DNA of 64,000 bases from Rhizophlyctis rosea (taxonomy: Eukaryota > Chytridiomycota > Chytridiomycetes > Rhizophlyctidales > Rhizophlyctidaceae), in assembly GCA_027596075.1 (NCBI GenBank), contig JADGJC010000058.1, positions 62,001 through 126,000 on the forward strand. The letters are read 5' to 3'. Shown piece after piece: positions 24,432-35,291 of this stretch. The stretch's first letter is position 1, and each line of letters starts with the position of its first letter. The notes beneath the pieces were generated by a model. The model did no database searches. It saw only the letters and a program-made list of their open reading frames with translations, and was not told the DNA's origin. The position numbers and the translations under genes were made by a program.

Positions 24432-26564
24432 TTAATATACCGTATACGTCACGGCAGCCTTGGCCCGCTTCGACGTCCTAGTCTCAACCATAGCGACCCC
24501 ATCAACATAGGGTATACCATTAATCTTTTCAACCTCCTCCATTTTCACTTCCACCTTCCGCTTTCTCGACTGCCGCGATTGACTACCACCACCCATCGTC
24601 CGAACGTCACCCTCCTTACCTACGTCCTCCCCCTTAACCTTGATCTCCTCCTTAACTTCCTCCTGAACCACCTCCACCTTAACACTCCGCTTCGCCGCAG
24701 TCCCACTCGTCTTCTCTTCCGGATAAACACACTTGGGCTTATACCCCCGTACCGTCCTATCTTCAAAGCACTCCGAACACATCGGAAACTCCTTATCGCA
24801 CTTCCTCTTCCTCTCCCGACACTCTTGGCATGCACGAGTCCGAAGTCCAGCTCCGGCATTGCTTCCGTGCGCGGCGTTTCCGGGCGAAGCACGCCCTCCC
24901 TCCTCAACCTCCTCCTTCACCACCACCTTCCTCTTCTTCCGTTCCCGCTTAACCTCCATCCCAACATCAAACTCTCCATCCTCATCCTCGTCCTTCACCT
25001 CCACCTTCCTCTTCCTCCATTCCCGCTTAACCTCCATCTCTGCCTTGAAAACCTCTTCCTTTGGTTTCTCCTTCTTCCCCGCTTTCGTCTTCCCCTTGGT
25101 CCCCGGCACTCCAACCTTAGGACACAAATCCACCAAGGGACATTCCCACTTGCTACAATCTTGAACACTCTTGATCCTCGAATCACACAAAATCTGACCA
25201 AAGCCGACCCACAGCTTGTTGAGTTCGCCCCAGTAAGGCTCCTTGGGAAGCCAGCTTTCCAATGCCTGCGGATACAATAAAGGACAAACGATCGCCGTTT
25301 GAGAGAGTTGCAAAAGAAACCGCATCGTTTTAAGCACCAACGGAAGTCAAACCCGAAACCAATTTGCGTAAGATTCAAAAAACTTACCTCCCCAGTCTTC
25401 TTCTCATTAGTAGTTTTCACCCACCCCAACCGATTGGCTATGCAATGAACATGAGTATCAACCGCGATGCCAGCAACTTCTCCCCACGCAAATTGCATCG
25501 CCAACCGCGACTACAAGTGCAAAAGCAAGTCAGACCTTCCACCTTCTTGAAGGACGAGTGAGTAAATGGCAACAAATCCGCATACCATTTTCGGCCCAAC
25601 ACCCAGCAAGCTCTCCAAACCTTTCACTGTTCGGGGAATGTCACCGTCAAACTTTTCCAAACATGTCACGGCAGCGGCTCTGATGTTTCTGGAATTTACG
25701 GAAAATGTGGGTCAGAAGAGTGTGCCTGGAACAAGTTTCCCTAGAGCTTTTCCCGCAGCAATCGAGGGCCAGCAAATAATCCGCATAATCGCATTTTTTA
25801 ATCCCGAGCTTACACATACTTAAAAAAAGAAGAAGAAAACCAGGAGGCCCACAAACCAGAAGCCCGACCTTACCTGGTCTTCGTTGGCCCAAGTCCACTG
25901 GGCCTCACAAATTCCTCCAACTTTCCCGCATCCATAGCCAGTATAGATTCCAAATTCAGTCCGATATGTGTACCGGGGGGAGACTCATATGCCTTCAGTT
26001 CATTCATCACTGGGTGTAACTGTTTATCCTTTGTTGATGCGGAGATGAGGAGAGCGACAAGAGTTTGGAAGCGTTGATCCTGGAGGGTATATCGATAGAC
26101 AGTTGCATCATGAATCTCCAAACTCTCCTCAAATTGCTCCATCGTTATATATCACGTACCCTAGGCGAAGCAGTGGTATCAGCCTGCAACGCACACCCCA
26201 TAGTATCAACATCCGCCGGATGCGTGTCCCTATACTCCTTAATAGCTGCCCACACTTCTCTCCATTTCGGGGGACGAACAATATCCTCCATATCCTCCAA
26301 CTCAGCCTTTACTTCCACCTCTGCTTTCACCTTCACGTCCCGCTCCACCAACTCCTTCTTGACATCCTCCTCCTTTGGACTGGCTGGTGGCGTGGGAAGG
26401 GGTACGGAAGTCAGTGTTTGTGCCGTGAGAGTGGAGATGGGGAGTTTCCTCTCAGTTGGAGATGGGGATGGGGACGGCGAAGAGTGGTCAAGTTTGGCCA
26501 AACTGTTGGGTGAGAGGTGGGGCTTTGTCGCTCGGAGAGGTTTTCGTATATCCATTGCTGCCAT
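24432..26564 (-). CDS. NTH1: Endonuclease III (NTH1) fused to a Zn2Cys6-type cluster
   Basis: Five exons in frame: 26160-26564, 25874-26079, 25586-25688, 25388-25510, 24432-25265; 1671 nt, 556 aa. Residues ~110-330 are the HhH-GPD DNA glycosylase/AP lyase of base excision repair. It shows [28 protein letters not shown], the HhH LLGVGPK with catalytic Lys237, and [18 protein letters not shown] with catalytic Asp256. The Fe-S cysteines (306, 316, 321, 327) are spaced Cx9Cx4Cx5C instead of the usual Cx6Cx2Cx5C. The usual SSQTKD is SASTKD, losing the Gln. The protein then continues ~225 residues: basic KRKVEVK-type NLS-like stretches, many psi-K-x-E motifs, and a cysteine cluster at 425-458 (Cx2Cx6Cx6Cx2Cx12C, with [15 protein letters not shown]) like fungal Zn2Cys6 DNA-binding domains. 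Both parts lie in one uninterrupted last exon. Nuclear repair role expected; the fusion is unusual. Confidence 0.88.
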
Positions 26565-29500
26565 CGTCCGTCTTAGGTTCAAAGCCAGTATGTGTGTATC
26601 GCTCCTCCGTTTGTTGGTGCGCTTGTAGGTAGGGCAGAAATGGAGAAGCTTGTGGGAAAAAGTGCCAGAAAGTTGGTTCCCATTTGCGGAGGACAGGTTT
26701 GTGGCGTGGATCCGAAACATCCGGACATCATTTGCATGTGCGCGTCAGGGTCCTTTCAGCCTGTGTGGGGTCAAAAAAATTGGAGTCGAGCCATCTGTAG
26801 GTGCGGTATATTGTGTGCAGGTGGGCACAAATCAGCTTTGGAATTACTGCTTTTTTGTTTGACAGAGTCAACCAAATCAAATCCCCGAGTTTCCCGCAAT
26901 GCTGGACCCTCCACTTGCTTGCTGTCGGTGACGCAAACCGAGGTGGGCTCAAGCCGGTACCACTCCGAATGGAGAGATCAAAACGCTGTAGCAGTCATAC
27001 GTGTCGTCCGACCAAGAAACCACAGCGTCAGAATTGAGCTACATGCCCAAAAGAAAGAGAGAAGAAAGATAATTTCCACCTAGCCGATGCTCAGACACGA
27101 TTCATCCTCTAGCATCGCAACTTCGGTTCTTGCGGCCATAAATATGGTTTTGCAGATGACGTAAATGGTGAATTCATGCTTATCCAAAACCCTCCAATTA
27201 CCTATAAATGGAACTTCTGTTGGCCAGGACTGACGGGGCGAGACAACGAAAATACAACGCATCTGCCAATTCTACCATTGCGACGCTAAATGGTGAGATC
27301 GCTCAGCGAAGCGTCGTGCACTTCGTGCGAAGTGATGTAATTTGAATGATGCCAGACTGTGCCATCAAACTCATCAAGGGTTGAAGAGAAAGCCTTCCAC
27401 TCCTCGCAAAAATCTCTCAGTAGTTCCACATCTGCACGAACTGTCTACTTCCTCGCAAAAGATGCGCAGCTACCTCAATCGCGTGCAATTCACCATTTGA
27501 TTGATACGAACATGATGCACGAGTTGTATTTTGACGAAACCAATTCCTTTTCATCCATCACTTGACATTTCTTGAGTAGTCACGGATTTGTTGATTTTGT
27601 TGAGTGGCGATGTTGGGACGCAGAAATCACGTCTACCCCTTTAAACAAGAAAATGAAGGTAGCGACGACAGGACGGCGTACTTCAGGGGTGCCACACCGT
27701 ACGCGGAAGGCTGGCATTGATTGGTGAGCATATCACAACAGTTCATCGACCTCACATTCAAAGCTATTCAAGGCTTTATGAGCTTTTATAATTCCAGCCG
27801 GGGAAAGTTCGAAGATTAAGGAAAATGCCTGCTTAGGACTTCCCGGAACAAACAATGAGTGTCGCGTACTGCGCAAAGGAAGTAAAAAGGATCAGATTTG
27901 CATGCTAGATGACATCAAGGTTAGTTGCTGCCTCATTAGAATGTCGTCGTGTGGAGTATATATGCTACCCGGAATGGTTTTAGTTTCTCACGACCAATGA
28001 CGATCCATAGACATTTGAGAAAGAAGAAACCGGAAACGGCGTGAGGTATTGAACAGAGTAATGCTAAATGCGCAAATCCCAAGCAACGTCGAGAGAGCGA
28101 AGTCGACCAACGCTAGATGGCAAATGCCAGGCCGTGTAAAACTGGAAGGGGGTCTAGGTGGGCCACCCATTGTCACATTCTTCTGTGCAAGGCATCATTC
28201 AAACTCTCCTCGCTTGACAAAAAGTTATGGCTCCAATTCTGTATAACGTAGGTCATCAGGAAAGTATCTCACTATGGTGAACCACCACATCGACAAACGG
28301 GTGAGAGGGGTGTCGTACTCTAGCATGATTGGTTTTGGTCGAAGGCGATTAACCCAAACCGAAAAAAAAACGAATATGCCACGGCGGTGCAGACTAGCAT
28401 CCCGACAGTGGTGGGGCCGGGACGGCATAACAAGTATAAGCTACCATTGAGATGCGATAGTGTCAACTCCAGACAGGACGTGCTTACAAGGCCGAGAGAC
28501 GCATGGATTTCTCATGTTCAGCCCGAAAGTGGAAGGAGGTGTGGGCATTCCGTTCATCTGGCCTCAACGATGTCGAATCATGTGATGCCTTTTGGACTGG
28601 TCTGGAATGTGCCCATCCACAATGACATTTTTCACCGCACAGGCCAAGTCTGTGCTTGCCTTGCGGCTGGGGATTGGGTGGGGGTGGACTGGTGCCTGCA
28701 AAACAGAATAGAACTTGCACGTTTGAGTACCATGTGCGGCCCTGCCAAGCGGTTAGGAGATAGAGGGACGCCGTGCGTGCCGGCATGCACAACGGGTGTA
28801 GCACTTCCAATTTCGCGTTTTTTTTTTCTAGCATGGACAATCAACGCAACTGACCTGAAGGGCAAAAAAGTTACAAGTCCAAACGGTCGCACTTCCCTGC
28901 AGTTCTCATGCTGCAGACGTCAATACAGCATTGTGGACTGTACCGTCGGCCATCCTCATCGGATTTTAGCCAAATGGCCGAAAAAAAGAATTCAGACTTG
29001 GTGATGACGCGACAGGGATCAGTCCTGGACAGAACTGTCAAATCCATCTTCAACTATCCTCGTGCACCAAAGAATCCATTTGTGCAAAGATGAACCATTG
29101 ATATCACGGTGTAAAATTCACCTGAAGCTGATGAAGCGAAGCAAAAACAGGAGTTGAAGTCGCGGAACATTCGATCCCTTAAGATGTATTCCATGAGCGT
29201 GCAGTTTCGACAAGGGCGAGATTGGGCACTGGTAGCGCCCACGGCAGGTTGCATGCCGCATGCAAGACCTTGACAGACCTTGGCAGGGCAATAGTTAATG
29301 AACTCATGAAGGCGAGATGAAAATAAGTGAGCCTCAGCCGTTTCTGCATCAAATCGGGCTGTACAGGTAAGAGCGCTCCAGAAATGTTCAATGAGAAGTC
29401 TGAAGCAATGAGACATTTTTGCACCTGGGAGCCCCAAATGGTCAATCGGGACTGTCCCCGAGCAAGGTGTCGCTAAACCACATGCATGCAGCATCTTCCA

Positions 29501-30024
29501 TGAAGCTCGGTCCTGGTTGACAGTTGCGTGAGATTTCGAACTCCCTGTAAACCAATCTTAGCAACTGCGGAGAGGATCAATCTTCAGTGCACAGAAGGCA
29601 TGGAAAGAGATCTTCCTATGATTTGACAGCACGATGGGGCAGGATGGCGCACGGGTCCAAAGATAACGGCAGGGGGATCATCCTGACATATGAAGCCCTC
29701 AGGCTGATGAAGAAGAACATCCTGCAATCCTTGACGTGTCTTGGCAAACTTGTCTAGGGCGTTGCTTTTGCATTTGTGCTTTAGAGCACTGAGATGACCA
29801 AATTAGTAGTAGTATGCGCCGAAGCTTGGCGTGAAGATTGTATGAGGAGTTCAACGCACCGGATTCGACTGATCCCCGCCGATTTCTTTCGTAAGTGCGT
29901 CGATATGAATTCAATTGCCCCCATGATACAAAGTCAAACGACATACGCTGAACCTGCACAGACAAATTTGCTTGGTGCTGCTGATAGTCTCGCGTGTTTC
30001 TTTTCGTTCAGCTGCAGCATGGCG

Positions 30025-30150
30025 ATCTGACTATTAAAGCAGAACGCACTCATGTGATTACTGTGTACTCTCAAGCGCACGCATTCCATCTGACTATTAG
30101 AGCAGAACGCACTCATGAGATTACTGTGTACTCTCAAGCGCACGCATTCC
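30025..30150. repeat. 63-bp tandem duplication
   Basis: Two adjacent copies, 30025-30087 and 30088-30150, beginning ATCTGACTATTA, differ at only a few positions (for example AAAGC/AGAGC and ATGTG/ATGAG). It is not in a recognised gene. Near identity points to a recent duplication. Confidence 0.9.
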
Positions 30151-33100
30151 AAACGAGTTCAAAAAAGAGAGCACGGGCTGTTTCCCCATGATATGCGAAG
30201 AGCGTATCCTCTCCATCTTATCTCTCATTCTCATCCTTGATCTTCATTCCATCTTCGTGAGGAGCATATGTTTAGCCACCACCGGTTTACATGTTGTGTG
30301 CAATGTCCCCTTCAGCCGGCACGTTCGAGGGATGCCTCACAATCATGGCTGAAGTTCCTCTTGCAGCAATCTTCTCATCCTGAAATTCCCGTAGACGTAA
30401 CCCTCTATGGATAGAGCTTTGATCGAGAGCGAAACGAGTGAATCGGATTCGTATCTGTGCATCTCCTTGTGCTGAAACTTGAAAAGTAAATCGTTTTTTG
30501 AAGATGGTCTCTAAGGGCAAGAGTAGATATACTGAAGGATCAAAAAGAACGGGTTGGGACACGGGAGCACTCAATGACGGGATGCAGTCAGGTTACCAGC
30601 GTCATCGCGTCTGATTTGTTTGATCTTCCAGCAACTTGTATGAATAATGACGAGAGACGTAAAGTTTCGCCAGGCTTGGCAGAAGGTTACAAAAAGGGAG
30701 TCGAGAGATGCCTGGACGCGGACCGATATCATTAGATGCGGGACTTCAACCGAGCGTGTGAGCGCGAGGATGGTGTGTGTGGACGCATGCCTAAAGAGTA
30801 ATTCGGTTCACGGAACGACCGCTTTGAAATGATGGTTGCTGTACCCAGTTGACTTCGAAAAATTCACAAAATTGTTCCTTCCAGCGAAGTAAGCGTACTT
30901 TAGTTACTAGCCATGGGTAATGATTTTGCAAAGAAGCATGCATATGATGCAAGGGCACTGTATTTTTGTCAACAGATCGCGTATCAAGGAATGGCTGGAA
31001 GGTGTGCAGCTCGACACCAAAGCCATCAGCCGCAATGCTCGACTTTGAAGACCCGCGACACTTCTATCAGGCTGAGAGAAAAACGAACAGCCCAAACACG
31101 GAAATAGCAACACCCTCGCTACGACTAGTACATAAAGGTGCCTAGTAGACGGTGTCAGTTGATCTCATTATGAGATACGGAACACTAACAAGTGCCGTTT
31201 GCTTTCACTTCACCGACTCCGAACAAAAACCAGTTCATGTAGAATAGCGATTGCAAACATTGGGTGTGACGCAGTAATATGTGCGTGTCAACGACGATGA
31301 AGTTGATGATGTCGAGTATGACTCGGACGAAAGGAAGACTAGAAGATGCTGACTTGAAGAGAATCGCGACATAGCGCTATCATATGAGACATTGCTTGGA
31401 TATATCTGACTAAATCGTCATGCGAAGTCCATTGCCCGCCAGAGCGAACGGGTTTGTAAAAATACCAGACTGTTTGTTCACTGAGATCTGATCGACAGCT
31501 GATAATGTTGTCAGTAAGAAATTGCTCACATAAAAAACAAACACTCTCCGCTGATTTGATGTTGCTTGAACGACTGTGCCGCTCCAACAGAAATTGGGGA
31601 TGGACCGCAATTGATTTGCACCGTCACATCCTGCCGCCGTTATTGAGAAGTAGTGGCGATAAGTTGGCTCAGGCCGAGCAAAAAGGACCAGAAATTCATT
31701 TCAATGTTGAGCGTGTTGGGTGCAGGGCAGCAGTTTTGCACCGGACAAATGCTTGGAAGAGGATGTGAGTTGGGATGCGCGGATTCAGCCGCAGAGCCCA
31801 TGCCAGCTGAGGAGGTTTGAAGCAGAATGACTGCAGCTGGCAACGTTTTTTTTATTGAGAGATCCTCAACATCCGATGATCAGCTTGTTATGAAGCTGTC
31901 TAAACATTGGCCCATCGGGCATGTGAAGCTCGTGATTTTGCCAAGCCATCCTCTTGAGCAAACCCTTCACGTCTGAGCCCGCCGCATTGGCATATGGATC
32001 TGCCGCATCTGGTCTCCGCGTCTTGAGGAAGTCAAGGAGAACGTCTTCCCGCCGCTCGGTAACCGCGTATTCCGGTCCACGATCTCCATCCCACAGGACG
32101 TTGTGGACCCCAGGAGAGAGAAGGTTCGGAGATGCTGCGCATTAAGTTCTATTGAGTCTAAGACATTGTTATCAAAGTTACAGTTTGCGGCCGAGGTCTC
32201 CCAATTACCCGCACAGCGAGGGGACATTGTCGAGTCGCACCGGCAGACCGGCCCACGGGTAACCGTCTGAAGGATGCGATGCGGGAGAATCCATGGTGAG
32301 TAATGCGTTCTCCTTTTGGTATTGCTTTGATGGCTCCGATGTTTCATGGCATGCAAAACCCGGACTGGTTGATAAGTTTGATAGCGAAGAAGCAAATGTT
32401 GGGACGGGGCGAAACTCGAAGGTGGTTATGTCAGATCGCTGATGTCAGCAAGGTCGTAAGCACAGTCCAAGGTGTTGGGCTTGTGCAACCGACTGCTCTG
32501 GGCTTGGGGCTTTTCGCGTTCTCGCTTACCTAATTCTGTAACTTCTGGGTGACAAGACCGATATCAAGTGGCGCATGAGCTGATTTCGAGGAGAGTGGCG
32601 CAGCTGATACCGATTAGAACTGTCTTATCATTTGAACGCGAGGGTAGCCTGTCTCCCGTCCGTCACATGCGAATGGGGTATCTTTCTGTCCAGAATGTTT
32701 ACATCACAATATGGCCGCACAAGGATAAGACGCCAGCGCCACGCACCGACCTCCGATAACCCGAAATCGCCCAATGAACAACTGGCGATCCACTAGTAGG
32801 AGTATGAAGTGTCTATTGTTAGCAATGCATCGGAGGATGTGCAGTTGGCGGAGTTGTAGCCGGGAATGTAGGGTGCTAGTGTGAACGAGTTGTTCCATAG
32901 TTGAGGGTTGTTCTAACGTGGCGAACCTAATCACCGGAATGCATGATTCGGTCCATGGATGGTGAATGCACCCTCATGGGACATACAACACATCCAACGT
33001 GGCGGAGATTAAGAAATCGGTCCAATGCAATAACATATCAGCGGGATGATCACATATGATGGTCGAGATGGTGCCTATTGACATTCTACAAACCCAAATT

Positions 33101-33526
33101 GATGGACTTGCTACAACTGGTTATTGCCGCGCTCTGCAGGCTACTTTTTCCCGCTATGTCGGGGTGTCTCGGGAGTATGCACGGATCGCGTGGACCCATT
33201 GATAGACCAACTCAGTTTTGTCTCCGGTGGGGAAGGGAAGTAGTGGACTGTCGTGCAAGCGGCTTCCCCTCCGAAGTGTCCACCTCCCCCTTAGCAGGCT
33301 ACCCAGCAAACAGAGCAACGAGCACAATGCAACAACCCGCCTGGGGATACGCGTCTCACATCTGCTATCCAGCCAGTTGGGGAGAATCGCGGAATGCAAT
33401 CAAATCTCTGTGCCCACCACAACGCCCTGTTCACACTCCAACACCCCCCAATTAGCGGTGCCTCCCGTAGACCATTCACATACACCCCTAAACCCTAATG
33501 CAATTCACCTTCCCCTCCAAAAATAT

Positions 33527-33533
33527 TATAAAA
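33527..33533 (+). promoter_or_regulatory. TATA box of the ammonium transporter gene
   Basis: TATAAAA about 180 bp before the ATG, followed by a C/T-rich leader, as in strongly expressed fungal genes. Confidence 0.5.
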
Positions 33534-33712
33534 CCCTCCCATTCAATTTGCCCCCTTCATATTTTCGGATTCAGTTCCCTCATACCATCGGTTCTCTCAT
33601 AACCTGCCTTCACGGCAAAGGGTCCTCTCCAACAAGCTAGCTCCGTCAGCTTTCAACCTCATCAGACTACACTGTACATATATACCACTACAACTACCAA
33701 CTAATCACAAAA

Positions 33713-35291
33713 ATGGCTGACGCAGCAGCTACTGCGGCCCCGACCATCCCGGCGGCCATCTTCAACCCGCTCACGAACAGCGGTACTACCCCGTACCTTG
33801 AGTCCGGTTATGCATCCACCGGTTTCTTGCTCTGGGGTGCGGCTTTGGTGTTCATCATGGCGCCTGGTCTTGGGTTGTTCTACTCTGGTATGTCCAGGGC
33901 GAAGAACGCGTTGTCGTTGATCATGATCTGTTTCTTGGCTGTTGCTGTGGTTTCCATTCAGGTATGTCTTGACAGTGCAGTTTCATCGTATGCTTCCTTT
34001 CCCACGCTGAATGAGTATCATAACTAACATCCTCCCGCCACCAAAACAGTGGATCCTCTTCGGCTTCTCCCTAGCCTTCTCCGAATCCGGCAACAACTTC
34101 ATGGGCAACTTCGCCATGGCCGGCTTCACCGGCGTCGACCAAAACGCCCTCCCCCTCACCGCCCCGCAAGTCCCCGGCGTCCTCTTCGCCCTCTACCAAA
34201 TGCAATTCGCAACAATCACCCCAGCCATCATCTTCGGTTCCGTCGCCGAACGTATCCGTCTCATCCCCGCAATGGTCTTCATCTTCTGCTGGACGACCAT
34301 CGTCTACGACCCCGCAGCGTACTGGACCTGGTCTGCCCGTGGGTGGATTAAGAGTTTCTCCTGCCTTGACACTCTTCAGTCGGCTCTTCCCTGCGCTGTC
34401 GGTGGCTACGACTTCGCCGGTGGCGGCCCCGTCCACATCTCCTCTGGTTTCGCCGGTCTTGCCTACTGTCTCTTCCTCGGTCGTCGCCGTAACCCCTCCG
34501 GTCGTGAGGAATGGAAGGCCCACAACCTAACTCACGTCTTCCTCGGTACCGCCCTCCTCTGGTTCGGCTGGTTCGGATTCAACGGTGGTTCCGCCGTCGC
34601 TGCTACTCCCCGTGCCGCCATGGCCGGTCTCGTCACCACCGTAGCTGCCGCCTCTGCTGGGTTCTCCTGGGTCATGTGGGACTACTTGTTCGTTCACAAG
34701 GGCAAGGTTTCGGGATTGGGTTTCTGTTCTGGTGCTGTGGCTGGGTTGGTCGTCATCACCCCCGCGGCCGGTTATGTAGCTCCTTGGGCTGCGATCGTCA
34801 TGGGTCTTATTGGTGGTGTCCTCTGCAACATGGGATGCCGCATCAAGAACATCTTCGGCTTCGATGACTCTCTTGATGCGTGGGGTGTGCACGGTATCGG
34901 CGGTCTCGTCGGTAACATCATGACCGGTATCTTTGCCCAAAAGTGGATCGGTCTCCTCGACGGTACGGCCCTCAACGGTGGATGGATCGAACACAACTGG
35001 GTCCAAGTCGGTTACCAAATCGGTGGTTCCCTCGCTATCGCCGTCTGGTCATTCGTCATCACCTACATCCTCCTCACCCTCATTAACTTCATCCCGGGTC
35101 TCCACATCCGTCCGAGTGAAGATGAGGAGCTTTTGGGCACTGATATCCAGATGGGTGAAGTTGCGTACGAGTTGATGGCTACACGTACTGCCCACAACTT
35201 GGCCGTCATGGCTGACCGTGTCCACGAGGAGAACGCTCCTAAGAACCCGGCTGCCGTCCAATCTGGCGCCATTGAGCCCATCAAGGTCTAA
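33713..35291 (+). CDS. Ammonium transporter (Mep/Amt family)
   Basis: Two exons, 33713-33961 and 34050-35291 (88-nt intron), 496 aa, in frame. It moves ammonium across the plasma membrane and can double as a nitrogen sensor in fungi. Eleven hydrophobic segments are evident. Signatures: GLGLFYSGMSRAKNALSL near TM2, FATITPAIIFGSVAER, and the twin histidines of the pore in GGGPVHISSGFAGL and DDSLDAWGVHGIGGLVGN. The first histidine is kept, as in Mep2-type rather than Mep1/3-type proteins. The cytoplasmic tail carries the conserved MGEVAYEL element. Codon choice is strongly C/T-ending compared with its neighbours, suggesting high expression. Length is normal for the family. The start follows an AAA-rich context (CACAAAAATGGCT). 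Confidence 0.95.

Larger units (their letters stand above)
26565..33712. other. 7-kb gene desert
   Basis: No gene is supported across this stretch despite reading both strands. The ORFs are short and show no domain, signal peptide or splice-linked partner. It contains TGTGGGAAAA (26651-26660, upstream of NTH1), a 63-bp tandem duplication at 30025-30150, and the ammonium transporter promoter at its right end. The composition is like the neighbours, not A/T-collapsed. It may hold non-coding RNA or old transposon debris that I cannot identify. Confidence 0.5.

Noticed and set aside
30025..30150. Direct repeats as a CRISPR array
   Set aside because: Only two adjacent copies without spacers, in a eukaryotic genome.
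34071..35018. Long minus-strand ORFs opposite the ammonium transporter
   Set aside because: Produced by the strong C/T-ending codon bias of the transporter; acidic low-complexity products with no domain.
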